NCBI GenBank assembly: GCA_963575745.1
Contig: CAUYUJ010009557.1
Span: forward strand, 1,021,684 to 1,085,683
DNA from: Prorocentrum cordatum
Taxonomy: Eukaryota; Sar; Dinophyceae; Prorocentrales; Prorocentraceae
Direction: 5' to 3'
Length of the DNA: 64,000 nucleotides
Shown here: piece by piece, positions 32,176 through 43,239 of the stretch
Layout: each line of letters starts with the position of its first letter
Position numbering within the stretch: the stretch's first letter is position 1
The notes under the pieces: generated by a model
Databases searched by the model: none
What the model saw: only the letters and a program-made list of their open reading frames with translations
Told to the model about the DNA's origin: nothing
Position numbers and translations under genes: made by a program

Positions 32176-33530
32176 ACCCTCGAAAATGGAGACAGACTCG
32201 CAGACCGCAGCCTCCCCCCCGGGATGGCGAGGTCGAACCTGACTCTGCGTAAGCCTTCGATAAAGGCGACAGCTTCGCAGATCGCAGCCGCCTGGGGACG
32301 GCGAGGTCAAACTTGAGTCTGGGCACCCCAACAGCCCTCGAAAATGGCGACCGTTTCGCATATCGCAGCCCCCCACGGACGGCGAGGTCAAACCTGAGTC
32401 TGGGTGGCGAGGTCTAGTCTGCATCTGGGTAAGACGTCACTCCGCTGGACTCCCAAGCAGCCCTCGAAAGTGGTGACATTTTCGCAGATCGCAGCCCCCC
32501 AGGGACGGCGAGGTACAATTCGAGTCTGGGTAGGAAGTCACTCCGTTGGACTCTCCAGCAGTCCTCGAAAGTGGCGACAATTTCGCACATTGCAGACCCC
32601 CTGGGACGGCGAGGGCTAATTTGAGCCCAGGTAAAACGTCATTCCGCGGGACTCCGCAGCAGCCCTCGTAAGTGGCGAGAGCTTCGCAGAACGCAGCCTC
32701 CCATGGACGGCAAGGTCTAGTTTGAATATGGTCAAGACGTCTCTCCGCTGGAACCCCAAACACCCTTCAAAGTATGGCAACTTCGCGGATCGCAGCCCCC
32801 CAAGGATGGCGAGGCATAAATTGAGTCTGGGTAGGAAGTCACTCTGTTGGACTCCCCAGCAGTCCTCGAAAGTGGCGACCATTTCGAGGATCGCAGCCCC
32901 CAAAGGACGGCGTGGTCTCATTCGAGTTCAGGTAAGACGTCACTCCGCTGAACTCACCAGCAGTCCTCGAAAATGGCGACAGGTTCGCAGATCGCAGCCC
33001 CCCAGGGATGGCGAGATCTAATTTGAGTCTGGGTAGGACGTCATTTCGCTGGATTCCCGAGCGGCCCTCGAAAGTGGCGATAACTTCGCAGGTCGCAGCC
33101 CCCCACGGACGGCGAGGTCTCATTTGAGCCTGGGTAAGACGTCGCTCCGCTGGACTCGTAGCAGTCCTCGAAAGTGGCGACAATTTCGCACATTGCAGAC
33201 CCCCTGGGACGGCGAGGTCTTATTTGAGTCCAGGTAAAACGTCATTCCGCGGGACTCCGCAGCAGCCCTCGAAAGTGGCGAGAGCTTCGCAGAACGCAGC
33301 CCCCCAGTGATGGCGAGGTCTAGTTTGAATATGGTCAGGACGTCTCTCCGCTGGAACCCAAAAAACCCATCAAAATTATGGCAACTTCGCGGATGGCAGC
33401 CCCCCAGGGATGGCGAGGCATACATTGAGTCTAGGTACGAAGTCGCTCCGTTGGACTCCCCAGCAGTCCTCGAAAGTGGCGACCATTTCGAGGATCGCAG
33501 CCCCACAGGGATGCCGAAGTCGGAGGCAGG
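32176..33530 (+). repeat. ~100-bp satellite with ~603-bp higher-order repeat
   Basis: Fourteen monomers, marked by CCTCGAAAGTGGCGAC and GATCGCAGCCCCCCAGGGA. Marker positions are 32176, 32254, 32335, 32463, 32563, 32663, 32764, 32863, 32964, 33065, 33166, 33266, 33367 and 33466. From 32463 on the spacing is 99-101. Monomers at 32563-32900 are much closer to those at 33166-33510 than to their neighbours, sharing private variants such as GCACATTGCAGA and CAACTTCGCGGAT, so a six-monomer unit was duplicated. Open frames through it encode only the repeat. Confidence 0.9.
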
Positions 33531-33551
33531 CACGGGAGATGATCGAAACAA

Positions 33552-33554
33552 GAG

Positions 33555-33585
<31 letters not shown>

Positions 33586-33663
33586 CTCACAAACAACAGC
33601 AAAAAAGGAAGGAGGGAGAGAGAGAGAGAGAGAGAACAACAAAAAATAGAGGCCTGAAAAAGA

Positions 33664-33694
<31 letters not shown>

Positions 33695-33695
33695 A
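33552..33695 (+). repeat. (GA)n blocks with AACAACA spacers
   Basis: Three GAGAGA runs separated by AACAACAAAAAA-like spacers, so the whole cassette appears to have been repeated two to three times. Confidence 0.85.
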
Positions 33696-33803
33696 CAACA
33701 AAACAAATCAGGAAGGAGGAGGGAAGGAAGGAGGAAGCCGCGCGAGCAGTGCTCGATTCAAAAACGAGTGCCCAGAGGAGGCTTGGGGAAAAAAATCCGA
33801 AGC

Positions 33804-33880
33804 CAGAATCTCGAACCTGCCAGGACTTCCTGCTGGCCAGAACCAGTGCTGGGCCACATCAGACCCCCAAACGGCTCCAA
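33804..33880 (+). repeat. Dispersed repeat (partner 38430-38506)
   Basis: CAGAATCTCGAAC, CCAGAACCAGTGCTG, CATCAGACCCC and CGGCTCCAA align in order with 38430-38506. Confidence 0.6.
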
Positions 33881-34102
33881 GTCATCACCCCCTTCTTTCG
33901 GCGGCGCGCCAGGGGGGGGGGGGGGGAAATGAAAGGGAGCCTTCTCAGAAGGCGGCGGAGCTCCAGACACTTTCTGTGCCTCTGGGAAGGCGCAGCAAAC
34001 TTCTTAAAGGCCCGAGGCCTTCCGAGCCTTCTGAGAAGGCCCTCCCCTTCTTTCGTCCCCCAAAGGCTCGCCGACGATACTTGGACGACCCCGAATATAG
34101 CA

Positions 34103-34262
34103 TTAGGTCAAGCATGTCCTCCTACAGGCGAATATTGAGAGAAACATGAGACATACACACAAATTGCTCAAAACAAGTAAAACAAATTATCGACACATCG
34201 TCTCCAGACTATTTCAAGCTATGTTTTAATATTCCTCCTGTAGAGGGACGTGCCCGATTTAA
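34103..34262. mobile_element. TTAA-ended MITE-like element, copy 1
   Basis: 160 bp. The right end, read inward on the minus strand, is TTAAATCGGGCACGTCCC then TCTACAGG. The left end is TTAGGTCAAGCATGTCC then TCCTACAGG. The same ends and an internal GACTATTTC word define two further copies at 51075-51237 and 51405-51564. This copy is the most diverged. No coding capacity. Confidence 0.75.
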
Positions 34263-34503
34263 ACGTAGCACTCCGGGCCCAGGAAAGGGCTCCGCAGCGG
34301 GCGCGCTTCGGCGCGGCTCCGCCGGACTAAGCGTGCGCGTGCGCGCGAGCCCGCCCGCATGCCGCGCGTCGCAGCCGAACGGGGCCGCGCTCGCGCGCAG
34401 ATCGGGACGAAGACGTTCGCCGGCTCGAAGTAGTGCGGCTCGTCATGGAGGGGGTCCTGAGGGGCGGGGCCCTGCAAGGACGAGTTGCCTCAAACCATGT
34501 ATT

Positions 34504-34654
34504 CCAGCCTGGAACATATCCCTATCCCTATGCTGGGCACCTCCTCATCACGATGCCAATCCTAGGGATTCCCTTATTTTTGAGGGCGAATCCCTAAGAT
34601 TGTCATCGCCTTTTGGCGTGTCAATCTTAGGGATAGGGATACGTTCGAGGCTGG
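34504..34654. mobile_element. MITE-like element with ~27-bp terminal inverted repeats
   Basis: 151 bp. CCAGCCTGGAACATATCCCT begins the left arm; the right arm mirrors it with two differences. Inside, CAATC..AGGGATTC and GAATCCCT.AGATTG form a second nested hairpin. No clear target duplication is visible. Confidence 0.75.
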
Positions 34655-35154
34655 TAAATGTAACTCCACCCTCGGATCCCTTCCCTTCCTTAGCTCCCCA
34701 TCCCTTAGGGCCCCCGCTGAGAGATGGAGGCGCAGAACGGCCCAGGCACCGGGGTCGAAGTAGGTAGCGACATCCGAACACGAGCCCCCCACGAACCAAC
34801 GATTCTCCTTGATCGATGGGCGGCGGTAGTGGACTTCGGATCTCGCCACGCAGTCGGCGCCCGCCGCCAATCGAGTGGCCTGAACCGTGGATCGGCGAAG
34901 GCATAGGATTCGAATTTGTGCCGGCGGCCAAAAATTCTAGCCCTACTTTACGGCCGAAGACTGTCGTTCGGGCCCTGGAGCCATGCACAACGGCTCGGGA
35001 TGAAAGGCTGGTCCCAGGTAGAGGGGCGAGAGGACTGGGGCCCGGATCTCCCAAATGCGCTTTCTGTTATGCCCAATATCATACTGTGGAGTTGTTGTAA
35101 TCAGCGTGCCGCCTCCACCACCACTTCTTCCTCCTCCGTCATTTCTATCTCCTT
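34655..35154. other. No supported gene
   Basis: Mixed sequence without recognisable motif. Confidence 0.35.
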
Positions 35155-35480
35155 CCACACTCAGACTCACTCAGACTCAGACCCACAGGCACTCAGACCC
35201 ACTCACACTCAGACACACCCATACTCAGACTCAGGCTCACTGACAGACCCAACACACCCAGGCTCACCCACTTTCTGACTCACTCATACCGAGGCTATTC
35301 ATGTTTGTGCCACACAGGCACTCAGATCCACGAAAACTCAATACTCAGTTGGTCCCACTCGGGATCACCGACACCCAGACCCACTCGCACTCAGACTCAC
35401 TCGTACTCACGATTCACACTTGCTGACATGCCCACTCATACTCATGCACATGCGCATGCTCGCTCCTGCTCACTCAGGCA
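35155..35480 (+). repeat. CACTCAGACTC minisatellite
   Basis: CACTCAGAC-type words recur at 10-16 base spacing, progressively degenerating to the right. Confidence 0.8.
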
Positions 35481-36410
35481 CGGACTTGCTGGCTGTGGCT
35501 TGACTTGGACTCCCTCGCTTATGCCGAGACCACGCGCACACTCTTCTGGCGCACCGGGCGACGAAGGGTGTCGCAGGGGCACGCCCGCGCCAGGATTGGT
35601 CACCTCTCGCGGGACACATCTCGCGGGAAGAACGCGGTCGGGGAGGCAGGTGCTTCTTTTCAGAGCCCCACGACCATCGCGATGCGGCAAGCATGGCGAT
35701 GGCAGTCTCGGACGGCGGTACAGGGTCCTGATTGAATAAGGAACACTTGCTTGTCAAAATGGGCTCGGTCGTTCTTTTGGCTTCCATGCGTTCCGCTACC
35801 TTTTTGGCGGCGAGCCCTTCTGTTGTTCCTTCGGAATTCCTAGACTTCTTGGAAAAAAGGGGCTTCGCTCCGTATTTATCGTTCATGGTCAGCTGGGCCT
35901 CGCACGGGGGGGGGGGGGCGACCAGGGGCGTTGCACTGGCCCGTTCGCGCCTGGATGGCGGAGGCCCCTCGGGAGGCATTCTCGTTCTGGCGCGAAAAAA
36001 AGCAAATGCCACAATCCTCCAAAAAACCAATGGGAAATCAATGATTTCGGCCTTTTCGGGCCTTCCTGGAGGCCTCTTGGAGACCTCTTGGGCCATCTTA
36101 GGGCCATCTTCGGCCGTCTTGGTGGGCTCCTGGCCCGTCTGACGCCGGCGGACGCCGTTTGGGGGGGCAGAGGTGTCTGTTTTCAGAGCTCCATGATCAG
36201 ACTGATCGTGCAGCAAGCATGGCATTTGGGCCACCCGAAGCGGGGTCGACCAGGAGTGTTTCACGGGACCGTTCGCGTCGGGACCTGGACCTGCAGCTCT
36301 GTTCCCCAACCATCCCCGCGTCCCTCTCCTCTCCTCACAACTCCCCTCCTCCCCCCCTTCCTCCCTCCTGCCCCTCCTCCCTCCGGTGTTGGCACACTCC
36401 TCACACGTAT
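35481..36410. other. No supported gene
   Basis: Open frames exist on both strands but none carries a motif. A G run lies at 35907-35918 and a pyrimidine-rich block near 36325-36385. Confidence 0.4.
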
Positions 36411-37545
36411 TGTGGCCCCATAGGGAGCTCCACCGAAGGACCCATTGCCATGTGTTCGCATGCGTCCCCACACCCGATTCAGCACACCCCATCAAACGCT
36501 TCGTGGCCCCACTGGGAGCTCCACCGATAGCCTCGATTGCGACGTTCGTATGCGTCCACGCCGCCCATTTCGCCACCCACTTCGGCGTGTGAGACGTGTG
36601 ACACCCCTCACACGTCTCGTGGCCCCATAGGGGAGCTCCACCGAAGGCCCAAGTGGCGGTGATCGCATGCGTCCCCGCACGCGGTTCGGCACAGGTTTCG
36701 TGGCCCCAGCGGGAAGCTCCCCCGAAGGCCGAAGGCCCCAATGGCGGTATTCGCATGCGTCCCCGCACCCGACTCGGGATAATCCTCGCACGCTTCATGG
36801 CCCCATAAGGCGCTCCACCGAACGCCGCGGTGGCGACGTTCGACTGCCCCCCCCCATTTCGGCACACCCCTCACGTGTTTCGTGGCCCCATAGGGAGCTC
36901 CACCGAAAGACCCCCCCGGTGATGCTCGCATGCGTCCCCGCCACCAATTTCGGCACACCCCTCACACGTCTCGTGGCCCCATAGGGAGCTCCACCGAAAG
37001 CCCCAAGTGCGACGTTCGCATGCGTCCGCCCCGCCCAGTACACCGCTTCGTCGTGGCCCGAAAGGAAGCTACACCGAAGGCCCCAGTGGCGACGTTCGCA
37101 TGCGTCCCCTCACACGTTTCGTGGCCCTCCCCCTCCATAGGAAGCTCCACCGAAGGCCCCAGTGGCGACGTTGCAGTGCCCCCCCCCATTTCGGCACGTC
37201 CCTCACGCGCTTCGTGGCCCCATAGGGAACTCGCGCTTCTTGGCCCCATAAGGCGCTCCACCGAAGGCCCCAGCGGCGCGACGCTGGTCTACGCCCCCCC
37301 CCGCCCGATTTCAGCACACCCGTCGCCCGTTTCATTGCGTGGCACCATAGGGAGCTCCAACGAAGGCCCCAGTGGTAGCGTCCGCATGGCGTCCCCGCCC
37401 CATGTCGGCACACCCCTCACACGCTTCGTGGCCCCATAGGGAGGGGGTATACCTACGGCCCCAGTAGCAAGTGCCCGCATGCATGGTAGCCCCGCTCCAT
37501 TTCGGCACACCCTTCACACGTTCCATGGCCCCAGAAGGAGCTCCA
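36411..37545 (+). repeat. ~90-bp degenerate satellite, about 14 units
   Basis: Units contain CGTGGCCCCATAGGGAGCTC, then CACCGAAGGCCCCAGTGGCG, then GTTCGCATGCGTCCCC and TTCGGCACACCCCTCAC. The GGGAGCTCC word recurs at 36421, 36513, 36627, 36711, 36891, 36982 and further to 37531, mostly 80-95 bases apart. Frames through it give repeated FGGAPYGATK-like peptides that are not genes. Confidence 0.9.
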
Positions 37546-38103
37546 CCGACTGCGATAGATACCCACAATGGCGATGATCACAACTGCACATGGTTGGGCC
37601 CTTCGCCAGGATATATTTGAGCGCGGCCCCTGCAGCGAAACGCTGGCCTCCCAGGGGAGGTGGCAGGAGGACTCGAGCCATCGGATCGGCAAATCGGAGC
37701 GAGACGGAACGTGCGTCGGATCGGGCCGCATCGGCACGGCACCAACATCGGATCGGGTCGGCCGCGGCCGGATGTGCAACAAAGCCGTGCGAACATCCGG
37801 GCGCATGGGATCCTGTGAAGTCGGCATCGAAGGGGATCGGGGTGGCCGAAGTCGATACAGAAGAATCGGATCGATCGGACCCTGGAGGGACCAGAAGGTC
37901 ATCCGGGGTCCACCCAGGGTTTCTTCCAAACACGTTCGGCATCAGAATCCGTTCGGCCATCAAGTGGGTAACCCAACGGTCGAGAAAATTGAGCCCGTTC
38001 AGCCGCCGCATGGGCTCGAATACCGAGCCCACTCGGAGGCCGAGTGGGCTCAGCAGCCGAATAGGCACGTCTCGGGCAATGGAGGGCGGCAAACAGTTCC
38101 ACA
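37546..38103. other. No supported gene
   Basis: CGGATCGG-type words are frequent near 37680-37900. No coding motif. Confidence 0.4.
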
Positions 38104-38241
38104 CTCACGGCCTCGCGGTCCGACTCCTCGGCCGCGAGCTCGTGGATACATGGTGACCCTGCGCCGTTGCGCGGATGCCCCGCGCGGGACGCATCCATGG
38201 GATCGAGCCTCGCAGTCCAGACCGTGAGAGCATGGATATGG
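38104..38241. repeat. Imperfect inverted-repeat element (relative of 43240-43343)
   Basis: Reverse-complemented, 38182-38241 aligns well with the left part of 43240-43343, sharing CCATATC, ATG, CTCACGGT, TGGAC and GATCCCATGG in order. The opposite end (38104-38130) carries a decayed matching arm. Confidence 0.55.
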
Positions 38242-38252
38242 GAACGTTCGCC

Positions 38253-38372
38253 TGGGAGGCGACCGGGGGGTCTGAACTGGTCGAACCCCCCGAAGACCGG
38301 CCAGACGGGGGGAGGTGAAGCCAAATCCGGTCCCTCCCGGGGTCCACCTGGACCAGTTCTTTACCCCAGATC
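38253..38372 (+). repeat. Dispersed repeat (partner 31474-31612)
   Basis: Same ordered words as 31474-31612. Here it is followed after only ~58 bases by the partner of 33804-33880. Confidence 0.6.
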
Positions 38373-38429
38373 CGTTTTCGGCGGCCCCCTGAGGCAGAAT
38401 AAAAACCAGAAGAGAACACTCCCCGAACT

Positions 38430-38506
38430 CAGAACCTCGAACATTGCCCGCCCGTTCTGTTCGACAGAACCAATACTGCCACCTCAGACCCCAGCCGGCT
38501 CCAACG
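38430..38506 (+). repeat. Dispersed repeat (partner 33804-33880)
   Basis: AGAACCTCGAAC, GACAGAACCAATACTG, CCTCAGACCCC and CCGGCTCCAA match the partner in order. Confidence 0.6.
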
Positions 38507-39123
38507 TTCGCCGCTCGTGAAACAGGCCGAGCCGCCAAATGCCTGGGTCGACCGAACTGCCGGATACCTGGGGCATCGGGAGGGCTTCGGGCGCGCGGGC
38601 GGCTTCACGTCCTGGTTCGGGGCTGGCGCCCGTCGAGAGCGCCGTCGGCGGGCGTGATCTCGAGGTCCTCGGAGAGGGGAACCTGCTGGTCGCGGCGCGG
38701 ACAGACGCCACCGCAGTCCGCCTCCTCCTCCGAGGCCAGACTAAATACGTATCCGGCGCCTGAGGAACCGATGGCCCAGGACCCCAGGAGGCGGCGGATG
38801 AGGACACTCATCTGGCCCCTGAGGGGCCGAAAGATCTCCACCCGCGCTGCATCCTAGGGCCAGGGGGCACCGGTTCCCTTGGTGGTGGATATGTCTGAAT
38901 TCTGGTCTCGAACCTCCAGAGACAATACGCTGGGATGCTTTGCCCAGCTCGTAAGTGTGCCTCTGGGAAACTGCGGAGACAGAGGCTGGACGAAGACAAA
39001 ATAGGAAAGGTATGACCCGCGATCTCCGAGAGCTTCTAGGTCCAGAAGCAATTATCAGGCGCCGTGGCCGTTCCACAGAGCTCAAGAAAGCTCTCAAACC
39101 ATTCAGGATCGCTCTGGAACGAT
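38507..39123. other. No supported gene
   Basis: Lies downstream, in the gene's direction, of the exon-like block at 39124-39966 and could include its 3' untranslated region. Nothing specific is seen. Confidence 0.4.
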
Positions 39124-39966
39124 TTATGACCATCCTAAGCCTGCCTGTGCTATTCCTCTCGCCGCCAGCCGGAACCCAACTTGGAGATGAACCACGCCAA
39201 AGCCTGTCGCCACCGCTCGCGTCCTGCGTCGTCGAGGAAGTGTATCGTCGTCCGTGTGACGCTGCCGTCCTGGGTGTCCGCAAAAGCCAGCGTCAACTCT
39301 GGCTCCGGCCCGTGCTCGAAGATGACCTGCTTGGGGGGCAAGATGTGGGTGCCCAGGTGGGTCAGGACCGGCGTCTCCTCCTTGACAAAGGCAACCGCCA
39401 TCTGGTCCCTCACCTTGTCGACGGCGCTCTTCTGCTGGGCCTGAGCCTTCTCCTCGTCCCTCTTCTTCTTCGCGTCCTCGTATCGCCTCTTGATCTTCGC
39501 AGGGAAGATCTCCACCCCGAAATACTCCTGGGGGTTGTCCTCCTCGGTCTCGGGCAGGTTGTCCGGAGGCTGCCACGAGTCCAATATGAGCCTGTACCTG
39601 TCCATCCGTCCTTCTAGCTTGATCACGCGAGCGTCTGCGGGGAAGGAGAGCCTGACGCCCGCTTGATCTGTGAGCCGATCCACCACGAGCTCGTCGAAGA
39701 ACTTGACCTTCACCAGTATCTCCCCGCCTTTGAAGGAGAGCTTGACGCCCGAAGTGAACTCGGACCAAGACTTGTTGTCGCGCTTCTTGGGATCCTTGAA
39801 CGCGTCTGGCTTCTTCGCTTCAAAGTCTTCAATTTTGATGCACAGCTCGTTAGAGTCTCCTTCTTGACCTTTTGGATGCGAGTCGCTCGTCAATTTCCCC
39901 TTGACCTTGATGTTACCCATAAATCCGCTCTTGGCCTCGAACTCCTCGCAATGCCGTGAAGGAAAG
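39124..39966 (-). CDS. Exon-like block of an unknown gene, PH-like C-terminus
   Basis: From ATG 39920 there are 256 residues with a natural, mixed composition; the true end at 39124-39150 is uncertain. The same frame is coding-like further upstream (HCEEFEAKSGF before the Met) back to an in-frame TAG, so this is probably an internal or last exon entered by splicing. It starts GNIKVKGKLTSDSH and has a Lys/Glu-rich helix around residues 140-170. The C-terminus (TIHFLDDAGRERWRQALAWF) resembles the last strand and helix of PH domains. No catalytic motif is visible. The blocks at 40066-40285 and 40341-40970 are on the same strand and may be earlier exons. Function unknown. Confidence 0.6.
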
Positions 39967-40065
39967 GGGCTCTAAACGCAACGGGTTCCAAAATCCCGTG
40001 GCTTCCCCCAGAGCCAATTTGGCGATCTCTTGACAGTCCCAGGGCCTGGGGAGGGCCCAAGGATG

Positions 40066-40285
40066 CCGAAGACTGTGAGAAACCTTAAGACCCCTTTCCC
40101 TCCCTTGTCTTCATGGCGATCCTCACCCTCGATCAACGCCTGCGACTTGGTCAAGGGCTCTTCCAAAATGACCTTGCGAAAGGACATGATGTGTCGGGTC
40201 ACGCTCTGGGATCCCGACGATATCAAGATGCGGTCCCCGACCCGGAGACCCTGGATCGGCACCACCTTCAGTATCGTTTTCGGGT
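40066..40285 (-). CDS. Exon-like block, possibly same gene
   Basis: Reads ENPKTILKVVPIQGLRVGD, then ILISSGSQSVTRHIMSF and VILEEPLTKSQALIEGEDRH, which looks like genuine beta-rich protein. There is no Met start in context and no clear stop, so it is likely an internal exon. Splice borders were not resolved; dinoflagellate introns often lack GT. Confidence 0.45.
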
Positions 40286-40340
40286 TTTCGCTTTGGCTCG
40301 ACCCCTTCTTTCAAGCAAAGAAAGACGACACCACCACAAG

Positions 40341-40970
40341 TCAAGGGGCAAAGTGGGGTCCTCGCTGTGGTGCGGTGTCGTCTATTTTCGGCGTCCAGCT
40401 CAAGACATCTCCAACCTCCGCCTTTGGAAGGCATCGTGGATCTCCTCGCCGAAGGTGGCCGTGGTGGTGCCGCTTCTCCTTGCTCCGATGGCTTTCGTCA
40501 TCCAACGGCTGGTTCATCAGGCACGTCACGGGCACCGACAACGTCCAAAGCATGGTCTCCCCAGGCTGCTCAGGTCCGCCGCCCGTGATGGTGGCCGCAA
40601 CGACTTTTGCATCCTCAACATGATTCTTAATCTCCTTCTTCATCCCCGTCGCATTGATGACGAATTGAAAGCCGTCACCACTCCCTTCGCCCACGTCCGC
40701 TCGCATCCTCTCCACGTGCGCGATGACCTCATCACGCACGTCATCTCGGTAGAACGCCAACTTCGACAACCTGCTTGATCGCCCATCCTTGAAGACGAAC
40801 ACGATGGCCTGCGATCCGTAGCACCTGAAGATCCTCTCCACGTCCGTGTACTTCTTCTTCCACAAGAAGCTCACAGGGCGGTCCTGGGCACTACACGCAC
40901 GCTTATGAATTCCCACGCGCTCAGACGCTTGCAGACGAATGAACGCGACAAGATCAAAAAGCACTGCCAC
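40341..40970 (-). CDS. Exon-like block, possibly first exon of same gene
   Basis: The convincing part runs from about 40900 to 40480: RPVSFLWKKKYTDVERIF, then VFVFKDGRSSRLSKLAFY, then a helix DEVIAHVERMRADVG, a layout like a PH-domain half. Further on, GFQFVINATGMKKEIKNHVE and MLWTLSVPVTCLMNQPLDD also look real. Near 40430 another frame reads ATFGEEIHDAFQRRRLEMS and then a TGA, so either a splice junction or a frameshift lies there. The N-terminus is unresolved. Confidence 0.5.
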   Translation of the reverse strand: MAVLFDLVAFIRLQASERVGIHKRACSAQDRPVSFLWKKKYTDVERIFRCYGSQAIVFVFKDGRSSRLSKLAFYRDDVRDEVIAHVERMRADVGEGSGDGFQFVINATGMKKEIKNHVEDAKVVAATITGGGPEQPGETMLWTLSVPVTCLMNQPLDDESHRSKEKRHHHGHLRRGDPRCLPKAEVGDVLSWTPKIDDTAPQRGPHFAP

Positions 40971-43239
40971 CCTTGCTTATCCCATCCCTCTGCTGCCCCA
41001 TTAACGCATTTCGAACCGAAAACGGAATGGATATGGAGGTACTTCCTCCCATGGCCGCGACCCCCCTCCTGATCTTCCAGCCTCCTCTGACCATTAGCCA
41101 GTCGATCCAGGGATCCAGGGATCGAGGGCGGAGAATCTCGGACAACTCTTGCTCCTTTGGGGCCTTCAGATGTCTCTGTGGGCAGAGACCAGCAGCCAAA
41201 TCAGCAATGTAATTGTCCTCCGTTTCCCCAGAATGATGTGAAATTGAAATCATTACACCCCAACCCATGATTTCTCGACAAAACCACTGGTTCTACCGAT
41301 TCCGTCACACTTCCAATGCTTCTGGCATGATGAAGTGATACAAACCCTCCCGAAATATATGAATACGCGCGTTCCAGAAATATATGATTACATTTTGAAC
41401 AGCAAACATATCCCCCCACAAAATGTAATCTAGACAAATGCCCCTTATTATGAATATTATTGGGTGCCTCTGGGAACTCCGCGGGGTTCTCCATTCCGGG
41501 GGACCCTGGAGGCCTCCCCAGAGGTCTGGCGCAAGAGGACAGGGGCGGCGTCCTCAGGCGATGACTTCCACATGCACCTTTTGTGAAGTTCGAGTGTGTC
41601 TGTTGAGGCCACGCAGCTTGTCCTCCAAAACTCAGTGCACGTGGCTTGCTGTCCACAGCTCAACTGCGAGCACATGCGCGACGAAGGGTGCCCTGGCGCC
41701 TGCTTGACCGGATGGTGCCGTCGGCAGAGGTGGGCCGGGCCTCTGATTGCCGACGACTGTTTCCTCCAGGCAGGGCTCGGCAGCTGCTTCCCCCGTGGAG
41801 GGTGGGACGCTCGGGGGACAACAAAATATGTTGAGTTGAGGCCAGCCTGGGCTGTCTCCAGGAGCCGCATGCGCGAAACCAAAGGCCTATTCAGGGCGGA
41901 GGCGGTAAATTGCGCCATTGGTCGCCTTCTCCGACCCTCCTCGGGTGGCCTCTTCGCCTCGGCCAGGTTCGCCTCGAGATCCTGGCGACAATCATGCGCC
42001 CCAGGACCCTGAAGAAGCATTCGCCATCCTCAAGTAGACTCTTGGCCGCGGATGAAAGCGAGGGGAGAGTGGAGGGAGAAGGAGACGAGAGGATGGGGGA
42101 GTGACGAAGTAGGAGGTTGCAGTTGAGGGAAAAGAGAGAAAGACAATTTTTCGCCGGAGGCAATCCGCACCAACATATCGGGGCAACCGATAGGCAAATT
42201 GTCCGGCGTGCAAGAGAGAGAGGCGAAGACGAGGGAAGGATGGAAGGGGAGGGCGCTCTGATGTGGAAGAGAGTTCCGCGGTGAGCGACCTGGAGTGGCC
42301 AGCCAGGGCAGCGGGGTCCGCGGCAGCAGCTGGGGCCAGGGCCAGGGCGCACCCGCGGGCGCTGCCAGGAGGCAGAACGGTGCAGATCAAATAAAGCCAA
42401 AGCCAATACTGGAGTCCGAGGACTGCCATCAGCAAAATGCTGAACCCACCGGGTGCATCGACTGTGCGGTGTCCACTGCACTAGCGCGGCAGCCGCGTCA
42501 CAGCAACCAAGTGGTGACTGCACTGGGGGGCGGCAAAATTGACGCCAAAAGGCTCGTGCGGGTGCCGGGACACGGGCCCGCGCGCCAGGGCGGCGCGGTG
42601 CCAGGGCCAGGGTGGCAAGGGTGGCACTCGAGGGGCTGGGCCGAGTGGCGCGCCAGGCTGGAGGAGCTGGCCAAGCGGGCAGCAGCGGGGCGTCGGGGGA
42701 GCACGGACGCCGGCAGAGCCACTTGAAGCGCAGGGAGCACCTGGCAGCGGGCGGGGGGAAAAGGTAAAAACAAGTAGGGTGAAAAGGAAGAGGAACTGGG
42801 CCAGGTGCCCCCGAAGGGACGCCCATGCAGCAGCGGCTGCCCCGCTCAGTGACGATGTCCTGGCCCTGCGCCTCGTCTCGCAGGCCGCGGCCTCAGATAT
42901 GCCCCGCATCTTGCAAGGGCACGCCCAGGCGTGCAAACACCCCCAGACCCCCTACCGTGAAGCCTCCAAGTACTGACCACATCTCAAGCGCCGCCCTCCC
43001 TCCCTCCCGGCACCTCCTGCTCCTCCTGTGGGCCATCGACGTTTTTCAATACCCCTGCTGGCGCCTCAGCCAAACCAGGGGCTCACATGGAATCACTGAT
43101 AGAAAGATCTGGTCTCCGAGGGCAAAATTCCTATTATCCACACGCTACTCCTTTGGTGTCAGAGACGGAAGCAGCAGTAAGGGTTTGCATCAAGCGTCGA
43201 TCGCCGAGCCTGGCTGCGATGCTTGAGCGGGAAACATGT
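40971..43239. other. No supported gene; AT-richer island
   Basis: Around 41215-41460 the DNA is distinctly AT-rich and holds the hairpin at 41386-41430. Upstream exons of the 39-41 kb gene could lie here, but I see no convincing frame. 42560-42830 is Gly/Arg-type GC-rich sequence. Confidence 0.4.
41386..41430. repeat. Perfect 12-bp inverted repeat
   Basis: GATTACATTTTG at 41386-41397 pairs exactly with CAAAATGTAATC at 41419-41430 across a 21-base loop, within an AT-rich island. Confidence 0.85.

Noticed and set aside
32176-33530. CRISPR array
   Set aside because: The ~100-bp units are continuous repeats without unique spacers, and there are no cas genes.
35470-36867. 465-codon minus-strand frame
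   Set aside because: Much of it is a translation of the ~90-bp satellite; the rest has no motif.
40341-40434. Alternative protein end (ATFGEEIHDAFQRRR then stop) as proof of a frameshift
   Set aside because: It could equally be a splice border; without transcripts I left it as an uncertainty in the exon entry.
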